Below, piece after piece: positions 5,122-12,730 of a stretch of 15,744 nucleotides of DNA. This DNA comes from an uncultured bacterium. GTDB lineage: Bacteria; Bacillota; Clostridia; Christensenellales; Borkfalkiaceae. The DNA is taken from contig CAKXBD010000036.1 in NCBI GenBank assembly GCA_934871445.1, positions 1 through 15,744 on the forward strand, written 5' to 3'. The notes below the pieces were generated by a model. The model did not search any database. It saw nothing but the letters and a program-made list of their open reading frames with translations, and had not been told where the DNA came from. Position 1 is the stretch's first letter. Every line of letters begins with the position of its first letter. A program made the position numbers and the translations under genes.

Positions 5122-7812
5122 ATGAACGGAAAAAAGAAATGCGCCTTGGCGGCGGTTTCCGTGCTGGCGGCGTCGCTGATTTTTGCTGCCGCGGGGTGCG
5201 GAGAGGTGAAAATCAATACGGGGGAAATCCGCGCGGAGGGGGAGACGACGATCATTCAGACGCCGACAAAGACCGCGGCGGAATACACGCCTGAGGAAAA
5301 TGCTTATGTCGTCGCGGGAAGGTTGAAGAGTCTCGAATTTTATCGCTCGGAAGTAAGGGGGCAGGTCGTTGCGGGATTTTTGAATTATAAGCAGACGATA
5401 GAGGACACGCATATCAAAAACGGCGACGAGTCGTATACGCAGGCGAAATCCATGTCCATGCTGGTAAACGTGGGAAAGCAAGCGTTTTTCAAGGGCGGGA
5501 AAGTCGTCATGCGGGACGCGACGGACGTCAAAAAGGATAAATGGTCGGACGATTTTTCTGTGACGACGTTGGAGGATTACCGCGAAAAGCGCGGAGCCGA
5601 ACCCACCGCCCTTTCCAATTATATCCTCAACGACGAGACGATCTTGAAGGCGGAATTGGTTTCCGTTTCGGAGGGGATATATACCTGTCGATACGAGATA
5701 GATCCCAAGGCGGGAACTTCCCGCTATGCGGTGAAGATGATGAATTACGGCGGGCTGAAAAGCGCGCCGGAGTTTGAAAGCTGTACGCTCGAACTCAAAT
5801 TCGACGAAAATTGGATTCCCGTTTCCCTGACGACGACGGATAAATACACCGTGAATTTTATCGGAAATATGTCCTGCTCTTCCACGATGACGGAGACCTT
5901 TTACGATATCGGAATACCTACGGAAATTCCGTCCGCAGAGCTTTTCCGCGAAAAGTTGGGAGACATTCCCGACGAAATCGTTCCGGGCGGGGAAGTGAAC
6001 ATGGAGGACGGATTGGCGGCGCTCACCGACGCGGTGATGAACACGGATTTGTCCGGCGGGATAAAGGTAAACGGAGTCCTTGCGGCTTCGTCTGCGCAAA
6101 ATAAACTCCTTTCGCTGCCCGTGGACGGCTGGATTTCCTTCGACCTTGAAAAATTCGCCGCCGAAGGGCTGAAAGGTGCGTTCCGCGCGCGTCTGTCCGC
6201 GGAGCTTTTGGGACTGCCCGTAAACTTTTACTATACGGGGGACGGAACGCTGTACGTCGCGGTAGGGACTGTCCGTTATAAATATCCGCTTTCTCTGCCC
6301 GATGAGGGAACGAGTTTTGAAGAGGGGCTGGAACTTCTCTCAGCCGAGAAGATTTCTCAAAACGGGAATACATATACCTATCGTTTCCTGTTGGACGAGG
6401 CGCTGTTTTCGCCCGTGAACGAAGCGATTTCCGAATTTACCGAAGGGCTGGTCGGGCCTGCGAAGGAGCTCCTTTCGGGGATTTCCTTAAAAGAGGCGGG
6501 CGCCGTCGTGTCCATTCATAAGCCCGAAAATCAATCGGGAAAAATCGCGGCGGCGGAACTGTTCGCGGATTTCTCCGCAGCGACGCTGTCGGCCGATACG
6601 GCGGTGTGCGAGTTTACCGAGGCTCTGCCTTCGGCGGAAGAACTCGCAACTTATCTTCCCGCGGATACCGAGCAGCTTTCCGCGAATTTCTCTGCCCTGC
6701 TTTCGTTTGCAGATACGCTTTCCGCCTTCGATTGGACGGCAGGCATGAATCTCAAAGTACAGCTGAAATCTACCTTGTCCTTCGACGTCCCCGCACAGAT
6801 TCAGATATTGCCCGAAAAATTGCTCGCGGGGGATCTTTTGGGCGCGGTGCGTATCTATGCGAATTTTGATGTCCCCCTCATTACGCTGTTCGGAGGACCC
6901 GCGGTGGAAATTTATTTCCAAAACGGCATTCTCACGACCGTGGACAAAAAGAGTGGTCAGGTCAGCGAGTCGAATCTCGCGGGCGCGGTCGGAGAACTCC
7001 TTGCGGAAAAGTTGCCCGACCTCATCGGCGGGATTTCGGGCGGCACGAACGAGATTGTTGCCCTTTTGGCGGACGCGGTGCTGAACTCCGAAACGACGGT
7101 TTCGGAAGCCGAGGACGGAACAAAGACCGTACAGTTGAATTTCAGTGAAAAATTCAATGCTGTTTTGTCGGCGGCATACGCGGCGATCTGGGACGCGGTG
7201 GGGAATATCGACATGGGAGATATGGAGAGCTTGAAGCCTCTGCTCATCGGCATGTTCAAATTCGACGTGGAACGTTCCTCCTTCGTTTCGGAATACAAAG
7301 ACGGACGGTTACAAAGTTTCTCGCTGAATCTCCTCAACGAACCGAAAAACAAGAAATTTATTCTCGGCGCCCAAATTGGCGAGACTATGGCCGAAGGGGA
7401 AATGGATTCCCGTTTCGACGCCCTCGCTGCGGCGGCTGCCGCATACGAGGAGGGAACGGCGGTGCGCGAGGCAGTGGATAAGCTGGTTTCGGACGGCGTC
7501 TTGTGGCTGGGGGACTCCTACGGCGCGAGGCTGGACGAGGTCGATGCGATGTACGGCGCGCTTTCCGACGCCGCCAAAAAGACGGTGACGGAATATAAGG
7601 AGCTTGCAAAACTCAGAAAGGAGTGGCAAAAGTTGAGAAAACCCGTGGACGAGTTTACGGCACTGTTGGAGACGCTCAAAGAATCGCCGACGGAAGAGGA
7701 CTGGTCGCAGGCGGAAAAGCTCTTTTCGGCGTTCGATGTCCGACAGAAGGAGTATCTCGGTCCCTATGCGGAAAAGGAATACCTCGAATTGTTAAAGTCG
7801 AGAGGGGAATAA
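5122..7812 (+). CDS. Large predicted lipoprotein of unknown function (896 residues)
   Basis: Starts at ATG 5122 with AAGGAG (5108-5113) eight bases ahead. A signal peptide (KKK, then a hydrophobic stretch) ends in lipobox AAGC with C26 as the lipidated residue, so the mature protein should be anchored to the outer face of the membrane. I do not recognise a named family. Residues ~55-270 look like an all-beta domain of the LolA/LppX kind (alternating strands ending STMTETFYDIGIP). Two further beta-rich segments, ~310-500 and ~540-770, share a layout of strand pairs plus a long amphipathic helix, suggesting internal duplication. Residues ~775-896 are helical and contain two loosely similar units (e.g. 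GALSDAAKKTVTEYKELAKL) like the helical repeats of Gram-positive surface proteins. No catalytic motif is visible. It is monocistronic between a strong promoter and the MATE promoter. Confidence 0.85.
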   Translation: MNGKKKCALAAVSVLAASLIFAAAGCGEVKINTGEIRAEGETTIIQTPTKTAAEYTPEENAYVVAGRLKSLEFYRSEVRGQVVAGFLNYKQTIEDTHIKNGDESYTQAKSMSMLVNVGKQAFFKGGKVVMRDATDVKKDKWSDDFSVTTLEDYREKRGAEPTALSNYILNDETILKAELVSVSEGIYTCRYEIDPKAGTSRYAVKMMNYGGLKSAPEFESCTLELKFDENWIPVSLTTTDKYTVNFIGNMSCSSTMTETFYDIGIPTEIPSAELFREKLGDIPDEIVPGGEVNMEDGLAALTDAVMNTDLSGGIKVNGVLAASSAQNKLLSLPVDGWISFDLEKFAAEGLKGAFRARLSAELLGLPVNFYYTGDGTLYVAVGTVRYKYPLSLPDEGTSFEEGLELLSAEKISQNGNTYTYRFLLDEALFSPVNEAISEFTEGLVGPAKELLSGISLKEAGAVVSIHKPENQSGKIAAAELFADFSAATLSADTAVCEFTEALPSAEELATYLPADTEQLSANFSALLSFADTLSAFDWTAGMNLKVQLKSTLSFDVPAQIQILPEKLLAGDLLGAVRIYANFDVPLITLFGGPAVEIYFQNGILTTVDKKSGQVSESNLAGAVGELLAEKLPDLIGGISGGTNEIVALLADAVLNSETTVSEAEDGTKTVQLNFSEKFNAVLSAAYAAIWDAVGNIDMGDMESLKPLLIGMFKFDVERSSFVSEYKDGRLQSFSLNLLNEPKNKKFILGAQIGETMAEGEMDSRFDALAAAAAAYEEGTAVREAVDKLVSDGVLWLGDSYGARLDEVDAMYGALSDAAKKTVTEYKELAKLRKEWQKLRKPVDEFTALLETLKESPTEEDWSQAEKLFSAFDVRQKEYLGPYAEKEYLELLKSRGE

Positions 7813-7843
7813 ACGCGGAAAAAGCGTTCCGTTCTTTCATTTT

Positions 7844-7866
7844 TTGCGTATAAATGCGCAAAAAGA
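7844..7866. terminator. Weak bidirectional-looking hairpin after the lipoprotein gene
   Basis: TTTTTGCG and CGCAAAAA flank an eight-base loop about 30 bases past the lipoprotein stop. The stem is AT-rich with only three G-C pairs and there is no clean T run on the plus strand, so termination is a guess. Confidence 0.35.
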
Positions 7867-7894
7867 ATTATTTTGAAAAAGTGAAATAAAATCA

Positions 7895-7923
7895 TTGTAT
7901 TTTTTCCCGGGCAGAGCTATAAT
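7895..7923 (+). promoter_or_regulatory. Promoter for the MATE transporter gene
   Basis: -35 TTGTAT (7895-7900), 17-base spacer, -10 TATAAT (7918-7923). The leader to the ATG at 7971 is about 40 bases. Confidence 0.65.
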
Positions 7924-7970
7924 ATCCCCACTTCAAAAGATAAATATCTGTCGATATCGGAGAAAAATGT

Positions 7971-9371
7971 ATGACTAAGGAATTGACGAAAGGCAGTCCC
8001 TTCCGACTGATTTTCAGTTTTATGCTGCCCGTGCTCATCGGGAATATTTTTCAGCAGCTCTACAATATGGCGGATACGCTGATCGTCGGTCATACCGTTT
8101 CTTCGGACGCGATGGCGGGTGTGGGGAGTACGGGTTCCATCACCTTTCTCATCATCGGTTTTGCTACGGGCCTGACCTCGGGTTTTGCCGTGCGGACGAG
8201 TCAGCGCTTCGGCGCGCGGGACGAAGCGGGCGTCAGAAAGAGCGTCGCCGTCTCTTTGGAATTATGTATTCTTTTGACGGCGTTTTTGATGTCCTTGGCC
8301 ATGCCCCTCGCAGGGCCGCTTCTGCGGCTCATGCAGACCCCCGAAAAATATTTTTCCTATGCGTATTGGTATCTGTTTGTATGCTTCGGCGGAATCGGCG
8401 CGACGATTCTCTATAACATCTCCGCGGCGACGCTCCGTTCCATCGGGGATACAAAGACGCCGCTCGTCATTCTCGTCGTCTCCGCCGTTTTGAACGTCGG
8501 GCTCGATTTGCTCTTTATCGTCGTATTCAAAATGAAATATACGGGCGCCGCGGCCGCGACCGTCATCAGCCAATTCGTCGCCGGCGTCGGCGGACTCATT
8601 TATATGTTGAAGGCCTATCCCATTCTGCGCCCTCATCGTTCGGATTGGAAAAGTTTTCGTCTTTGGGGCGGGCATATCGCGTTGGGACTTCCCATGGCAT
8701 TGCAATTTTCCATTACGGCTATCGGCAGTATCATTCAACAGACCGCGCTCAATTCGCTGGATAAGAGCATGCCGGGAATCGTCACCGCCTATACCGCCGC
8801 CACGAAAATCAGCAACTTCGCCACGACGCCCTTCGATGCGCTCGGCGTCACCTTCGCTACTTATGCGGGGCAGAATTTCGGCGCCAAGGAATACGGCCGC
8901 ATTAAGGACGGCGTGTTCGCGGGAATGTGTTATGCGCTCGGAATCTGGGCGATCGGATTGGCGCTCTGCACTTTCCTCGGCCGCCCTTTGACGGGGATAT
9001 TTCTCGATAAGACGACGGGCGACGCCGCTCTGTACTATAACGAGATTTTGGGGTATTCCAAAAAATATCTCGTCTTTCAGAGCGCGTTTTACGGCCCCCT
9101 CGGCATTATCTTCGTCTATCGCAACACCTTGCAGGGAATCGGCCGCTCGGCTCTCACCATGATTGCGGGCGTCACCGAGCTCGTCGGCAGAACAGTGTCC
9201 TCTTTCCTGTTCGTCAAACTTTTCGGCTTTACGGGGATTTGCCTCTCCAATCCCATGGCATGGCTCGCCGCGGATATCTTTCTCGTATCGGCCTATTACA
9301 TTATCATGCGAAAATACCGCGTCCCCCGCGCTTACGGACTTGCAAAACTGTTCCGGCGCTCCAAAAAATAA
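7971..9371 (+). CDS. MATE family efflux transporter
   Basis: A 466-residue integral membrane protein, the usual length for a 12-helix MATE exporter that couples Na+ or H+ entry to export of drugs or metabolites. The N-terminus (KGSPFRLIFSFMLPVLIGN, then QQLYNMADTLIVGH) is the conserved MATE opening, and a second half of similar layout starts with GLPMALQFSITAIGSIIQQ near residue 240, the known internal duplication. Many hydrophobic segments span the length. The start is ATG 7971 with CGGAG (7958-7962) eight bases upstream; an ATG four bases earlier is followed at once by a stop. Substrate cannot be predicted. It has its own promoter, and the next gene begins 77 bases downstream. Confidence 0.93.
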   Translation: MTKELTKGSPFRLIFSFMLPVLIGNIFQQLYNMADTLIVGHTVSSDAMAGVGSTGSITFLIIGFATGLTSGFAVRTSQRFGARDEAGVRKSVAVSLELCILLTAFLMSLAMPLAGPLLRLMQTPEKYFSYAYWYLFVCFGGIGATILYNISAATLRSIGDTKTPLVILVVSAVLNVGLDLLFIVVFKMKYTGAAAATVISQFVAGVGGLIYMLKAYPILRPHRSDWKSFRLWGGHIALGLPMALQFSITAIGSIIQQTALNSLDKSMPGIVTAYTAATKISNFATTPFDALGVTFATYAGQNFGAKEYGRIKDGVFAGMCYALGIWAIGLALCTFLGRPLTGIFLDKTTGDAALYYNEILGYSKKYLVFQSAFYGPLGIIFVYRNTLQGIGRSALTMIAGVTELVGRTVSSFLFVKLFGFTGICLSNPMAWLAADIFLVSAYYIIMRKYRVPRAYGLAKLFRRSKK

Positions 9372-9447
9372 ATTTCACGAAACAATGACATTCCTTTGAT
9401 ATAGTCAACATGATTTAATGTTAAACTGTTAAAAACGGGAGGAGAGT

Positions 9448-9802
9448 ATGGAAAAAACGGAAGAAATTCATTTGCAGGACGGCGGTATTTCTCAAAGCAT
9501 TTTACCTGCTTGCGCTGACGGCGCTCTTGCTGTTCGGACAGTATGCCGCGATTGAATTGCAGGTTTTTGCGGCGATTCTGGCGGTCGGGTTTTGGGCTTT
9601 GGATTTTTTCTGCCTTTATAAAAGGACGGTTTATGCCGTCAACGCGGAGAGACTGAAAGCGTCGCCCGAAACGTTCGTGTTCGACGATTGCGTAAAGCCC
9701 TTCAAAGAAAGCGAGAAATGGGGAAAATCGGCGGTTTGCTCCGCCGTGTGGTATGCGTTATTGTTCGTCGCCGTCGTTATTTTTTTAGAAATGATTGCCT
9801 GA
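9448..9802 (+). CDS. Small three-helix membrane protein with an apparent one-base frameshift after its start
   Basis: The body of the protein reads in the frame ending TGA at 9800-9802 and has three hydrophobic segments: FLKAFYLLALTALLLFG, then VFAAILAVGFWALDFF, and a C-terminal VWYALLFVAVVIFLEMI. The only start with a ribosome site is ATG 9448 (GGGAGGAG at 9437-9444), but it lies in a different frame and stops after 35 codons at 9553-9555. Removing one A from the A6 run at 9452-9457 would join the two, giving 117 residues starting MEKRKKFICRTAVFL, with a natural positively charged N-terminus before helix 1. The in-frame alternative, TTG 9527, has no ribosome site and would lose helix 1. No family is recognised. 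Either a recent mutation, a sequencing error, phase variation or +1 recoding could explain it. A terminator follows at 9833-9865. Confidence 0.6.
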
Positions 9803-9832
9803 CGGGATTTTTCTTTTGAGAGAATTTTTCGG

Positions 9833-9865
9833 GCGCCCCGAAACAAACGGGGCGCTTGTTTTATT
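9833..9865 (+). terminator. Rho-independent terminator after the small membrane protein
   Basis: GCGCCCCG (9833-9840) and CGGGGCGC (9848-9855) form a perfect 8-bp GC stem with loop AAACAAA, followed by TTGTTTTATT. It lies 30 bases past the stop. Confidence 0.88.
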
Positions 9866-9900
9866 CGTTCGGCTGCCGGAGCGTAAAATTCCGTATTCGC

Positions 9901-9936
9901 TTGACAAACGGCGGCTTTCTATGATAGCATTATAAT
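9901..9936 (+). promoter_or_regulatory. Promoter for the peptidase-sigma-anti-sigma unit
   Basis: A consensus -35 TTGACA sits at 9901-9906. TAGCAT (9925-9930) is a possible -10 at 18 bases, and a perfect TATAAT follows directly at 9931-9936 at an overlong 24-base spacing. The exact start is therefore uncertain, but the leader to the ATG at 10112 is about 170 bases. Confidence 0.5.
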
Positions 9937-9943
9937 GGAAAAG

Positions 9944-10096
9944 GGATAAAAGACTGCGGAAAGTCCACCCGCGGGAAATCTGACCGCGAAAACGGAGGAA
10001 AAAGTCGAACGACATCGGACGACGTCGGGAAAAGCGCGCGGATAAGCGGCGCGGTATAGCAGCGGGATTTTTTCGCATAATAATCGGGAGAAAGTG
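9944..10096 (+). other. Long GC-rich 5' leader of the peptidase gene
   Basis: About 150 bases without an open frame. It contains the palindrome CCCGCGGG, a near-direct repeat GACATCGG/GACGTCGG two bases apart, and possible stems such as CGCGC/GCGCG. It matches no riboswitch I recognise. Secondary structure could not be computed. Confidence 0.3.
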
Positions 10097-10111
10097 AGGA
10101 GGTAGAGAAGA

Positions 10112-10846
10112 ATGCCTTTTGAATATTATATTATCTTTTTGGTTTTGATTTTGCTTTGTGCGGCGTTTTCGGGCTGGGCGAGCATGCGCGTACATTCCGC
10201 ATACAGCGCGTTCAGTACGAAGAAGACGGCGTCTCATATGACGGGCTACGATACGGCGGTGAGGCTGCTTCGGGCGAACGATATTTACGATGTCTCCGTC
10301 GGCAGAGTGAAGGGGCGCTTGAGCGACCATTTTGATCCCCGTCGCGGCGTAGTGAATTTGTCCGACGCGACATACGGAGACGATTCCGTTGCAGCGGTTG
10401 CGGTCGCGGCGCATGAAATCGGGCACGTGGTGCAAAAGGAGAGAGGGTATATTCCCTATAAGATCCGTACCGCTTTGGTTCCGATCACCAATTTCGGGGC
10501 GCGGCTGGCTTTGCCGCTGGTGCTCGTCGGATTGCTGTTGGATATTTTCGTAACGGCGACTTCCGCTTCCTCCGTCGGGTTCTATCTCGCGGTTGCGGGG
10601 GTAATACTTTACGGGCTCTCGACGCTGTTTACTCTGGTGACTCTCCCCGTGGAGCTGGACGCCAGCCGCCGCGCGAAAAAGATGCTCCTCGAAGAGGGGA
10701 TTCTCGCGGAGGACGAGAAAAAGGGCGTGGGAAAGGTGCTGAGCGCGGCCGCGCTCACGTACGTCGCGGCGCTGTTGACCTCTCTCATTTACTTTTTGCG
10801 ATTTGCGGTGTGGGTATTCGCGTTGTTCGGGCGGCGCAGAGATTGA
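10112..10846 (+). CDS. Membrane zinc metallopeptidase, YugP family
   Basis: A 244-residue membrane protein of the neutral zinc metallopeptidase family (YugP-like). An N-terminal membrane segment (YYIIFLVLILLCAAFSGWA) is followed by the zinc-binding motif HEIGH at residues 101-105 in VAAHEIGHVVQ, then two or more hydrophobic segments and the family segment PVELDASRRA near 179-188, which probably supplies the third ligand. The start ATG 10112 has AGGAGG (10097-10102) nine bases ahead. Bacterial substrates of this family are not well established. It is the first gene of a unit with a sigma factor and a single-pass membrane protein, with no terminator before them, so a role in processing a membrane regulator is possible but only inferred from position. 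Confidence 0.9.
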   Translation: MPFEYYIIFLVLILLCAAFSGWASMRVHSAYSAFSTKKTASHMTGYDTAVRLLRANDIYDVSVGRVKGRLSDHFDPRRGVVNLSDATYGDDSVAAVAVAAHEIGHVVQKERGYIPYKIRTALVPITNFGARLALPLVLVGLLLDIFVTATSASSVGFYLAVAGVILYGLSTLFTLVTLPVELDASRRAKKMLLEEGILAEDEKKGVGKVLSAAALTYVAALLTSLIYFLRFAVWVFALFGRRRD

Positions 10847-10850
10847 AAAA

Positions 10851-10868
10851 TCGGAAAAATTTTTCCGA
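10851..10868. repeat. Perfect 18-bp palindrome between peptidase and sigma factor genes
   Basis: TCGGAAAAATTTTTCCGA is fully self-complementary and starts four bases after the peptidase stop. It could be an operator, a nucleoid-protein site, or a weak hairpin. Related sequences occur elsewhere in the window: CGGAAACTTTCCG at 13737-13749 and CGGAAAAATTTTTC near 2864. Confidence 0.55.
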
Positions 10869-10948
10869 AACCGCAACCCTTGAAAGAAAAAAATCTACTA
10901 TGCAGGTGAACGGAGGAATTTCGACGTTTGCATGCCGAGGAGTTCCGA

Positions 10949-11506
10949 ATGACAGACGAAGAGATTGTCGAATTGTATTTTTCCCGCAATCAGACCGCTC
11001 TGTCCGCTACGGCGGAAAGGTACGGCGGTTTTCTCCGTGCGGTGTCCGTCAATATTCTACATAACGGCCGCGACGCGGAGGAGTGCGTCAGCGATACATA
11101 TCTCGCCTGTTGGAATACCATACCGCCCGAGCGTCCTCGGTCCTTAAAGGCCTATGCGGGGGCGTTGTGCCGCAATATTTCTTTCGATTGCTATAAGCGC
11201 TCGCACGCCCAAAAGCGCGGCGGGGGCAAGACGGAGACGCTTCTTTCGGAAATCGAGGAATTTTTGCCCGCGGAGGGGCAGGGGAGCGATTACGAGGAAA
11301 ATGCCGCCGCGGAAGCGATCAATGATTTTCTTTCTTCCCTGAAAACGGAGGAACGCATAGTCTTTGTCCGCCGCTATTGGTTTTCGGACGACATTAAAGA
11401 AATCGCCGCGCGCATGGGATTTTCCGAAAGCAAGGTAAAATCGTTGTTGTTCCGACTTCGGGGAAAGCTGAAAGAAAAATTGCTTCGGGAGGGGATCGGG
11501 ATATGA
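10949..11506 (+). CDS. RNA polymerase sigma-70 family (ECF-type) sigma factor
   Basis: 185 residues, the usual size of an ECF sigma factor with only regions 2 and 4. Region 2: the segment RDAEECVSDTYLACWNTIP followed by AYAGALCRNISFDCYKR, the typical core-binding and -10 recognition part. Region 4: LSSLKTEERIVFVRRYWFSD followed by the helix-turn-helix KEIAARMGFSESKVKSLLFR. The start ATG 10949 is chosen because GAGGAG (10937-10942) is six bases ahead; a TTG at 10928 is in frame but lacks such a site. Its stop overlaps the next gene's ATG (ATGA), which indicates translational coupling. It would direct polymerase to a small regulon, possibly its own operon, although the visible promoter at 9901 looks sigma-A-like. 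Confidence 0.92.
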   Translation: MTDEEIVELYFSRNQTALSATAERYGGFLRAVSVNILHNGRDAEECVSDTYLACWNTIPPERPRSLKAYAGALCRNISFDCYKRSHAQKRGGGKTETLLSEIEEFLPAEGQGSDYEENAAAEAINDFLSSLKTEERIVFVRRYWFSDDIKEIAARMGFSESKVKSLLFRLRGKLKEKLLREGIGI

Positions 11507-11886
11507 AAGATAAGAAAAATTTTTCCACGCTCGGAAAAATCGACGAAAAATTCGTGGAAGAAGCGGAAGCGTATTCCGTTTCCGAGACAGAAAAAGTGAA
11601 GGTAAAGCGAAGAAAGCGCATTTTTGCAGAGCGTATTGTGGCCGTGGCGGCCGCCGCCTTCGTCGTATGCGCGGGGATTTTGTTTTTTTCACGATTTTTT
11701 TCCGGAATGAAATCCGCCATAGGTACGGATAATATGGCCACTGCTCCCGAAGCGGGCGATACCATGGATAAATCGGAGGACGGCGCGGCGGATATTTCGT
11801 CCGCGAGCGGAGATTCGCAGGTTGATTCGGAGGATTCCGATTCTTCGGATTCTTCGTCGGAAAGCGGAACGGAGGAGGATAACTGA
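11503..11886 (+). CDS. Single-pass membrane protein, putative anti-sigma factor
   Basis: 127 residues, overlapping the sigma gene by four bases (ATGA). The N-terminal cytoplasmic part (~1-44) contains LGKIDEKFVEEAE, a pattern common at the start of proteins encoded after such sigma factors in Clostridia, and ends in a basic patch KVKRRKR. One membrane helix spans about 45-63 (VAVAAAAFVVCAGILFF). The outside part, about 60 residues, is low-complexity and acidic, rich in Ser, Asp and Glu (DSEDSDSSDSSSES), with no sensor domain visible. By position and topology it should hold the sigma factor inactive at the membrane; no zinc-binding HxxxCxxC motif is present, so it is not a ZAS-type anti-sigma. 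The upstream membrane peptidase could be its protease, which is inference. Confidence 0.75.
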   Translation: MKDKKNFSTLGKIDEKFVEEAEAYSVSETEKVKVKRRKRIFAERIVAVAAAAFVVCAGILFFSRFFSGMKSAIGTDNMATAPEAGDTMDKSEDGAADISSASGDSQVDSEDSDSSDSSSESGTEEDN

Positions 11887-11892
11887 ACGGAG

Positions 11893-11921
11893 ACGGCGCG
11901 GATTTTCCGCGCCGTTTTTTT
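11893..11921 (+). terminator. Rho-independent terminator after the sigma/anti-sigma unit
   Basis: ACGGCGCGG (11893-11901) and CCGCGCCGT (11907-11915) form a perfect 9-bp stem with loop ATTTT, running into T7. It starts seven bases after the stop. Confidence 0.93.
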
Positions 11922-11930
11922 GTCATAAAC

Positions 11931-11959
11931 TTGACATTGAGAATCGTTCGTGGTACAAT
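11931..11959 (+). promoter_or_regulatory. Promoter for the glycerophosphodiesterase-cysK unit
   Basis: Consensus -35 TTGACA (11931-11936), 17-base spacer, -10 TACAAT (11954-11959). The leader is about 22 bases. It begins ten bases after the preceding terminator. Confidence 0.8.
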
Positions 11960-11988
11960 GAACATAATTTCAGAAAGGAGATTTTTCC

Positions 11989-12708
11989 ATGAATACGATT
12001 TTGATAGATAAGAAGGGCTGTAAAATGATTGCGCATCGCGGCGTTTCGGGATTGGAAAAGGAGAATACCTGCGCGGCATTCGTCGTCGCGGGCGTCAAGA
12101 GCTATTACGGCATAGAGACCGACGTACACGTGACGGCCGACGGAAAGTATTTTATTTTTCACGACGACAATATGAAGAACATCGCGGGCGTGGATATCGA
12201 TATCGAAAAGAGCAATGCCGACAGGCTTGAAGCGGTGCGCATGTGCGACACGGACGGAAGGACGCTTCGTTCGGATTTGGTGATTCCGACGCTCGCGGAC
12301 TATATTTCCGTTTGCCGAAAATACGATAAGGTTGCGGTTTTGGAGCTGAAAAATCGCATGGAGGAAAAACATATCGCAGCGATTGCCCGCAAGATCGACG
12401 ATATGGGCTGGCTGGAAAAGACGACCTTTATTTCCTTTTCCGCCGAAAATCTTATCGCATTGCGCGGACTTTATCCGAATGTGTCTATTCAGTTTTTGAC
12501 GGGAGAAGCCACCGAGGAAAATTTTTCGCTCATGAAAAAATACCGTTTCGACGCGGATCTTTGCGGTCTGTGCGTGACGGAAGAATATATTCGCCGCCTG
12601 CACGAAGTCGGACTGAAAGTCAACTGCTGGACGATAGACCGCCCCGAGGACGCCGAGGCGCTCATCGACATGGGTGCGGACTTTATCACGACAAATATTC
12701 TCGAATAA
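11989..12708 (+). CDS. Glycerophosphodiester phosphodiesterase family protein
   Basis: 239 residues with the TIM-barrel GDPD signature: IAHRG with H16, ENT at 25-27, the metal-binding pair E43 and D45 in GIETDVH, the second catalytic histidine H58 in FHDD, ELK in the middle strand, and the C-terminal NCWTIDRPEDAEALIDMGADFITTN. It hydrolyses glycerophosphodiesters to glycerol-3-phosphate and an alcohol. No signal peptide is present, so it should act in the cytoplasm (UgpQ-like). The start ATG 11989 has AGAAAGGAG (11972-11980) eight bases upstream. cysK follows after 22 bases, so they are probably co-transcribed although the functions have no obvious link. Confidence 0.93.
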   Translation: MNTILIDKKGCKMIAHRGVSGLEKENTCAAFVVAGVKSYYGIETDVHVTADGKYFIFHDDNMKNIAGVDIDIEKSNADRLEAVRMCDTDGRTLRSDLVIPTLADYISVCRKYDKVAVLELKNRMEEKHIAAIARKIDDMGWLEKTTFISFSAENLIALRGLYPNVSIQFLTGEATEENFSLMKKYRFDADLCGLCVTEEYIRRLHEVGLKVNCWTIDRPEDAEALIDMGADFITTNILE

Positions 12709-12730
12709 TCGGAAATCGGAGGTAAAATTT

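Noticed and set aside
5038..6099. Minus-strand open frame of 353 codons opposite the large lipoprotein
   Set aside because: It overlaps the lipoprotein's promoter and signal peptide, and its translation is Arg/His-rich without domains.
9452..9458. A-AAA-AAC heptamer as a programmed -1 frameshift site
   Set aside because: The frame change required to reach the membrane-protein frame is +1, so -1 slippage would go to the wrong frame. The site is also only one codon after the start.
9952..9975. GCGGAAAGTCC resembling part of RNase P RNA
   Set aside because: Only a short word matches; the rest of the RNase P RNA core is absent and a peptidase gene follows after ~140 bases.
9785..10876. Minus-strand open frame of 363 codons opposite the peptidase
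   Set aside because: It lies across the terminator at 9833-9865 and the peptidase gene, and its translation is low-complexity and basic. It is a by-product of GC-rich third positions.
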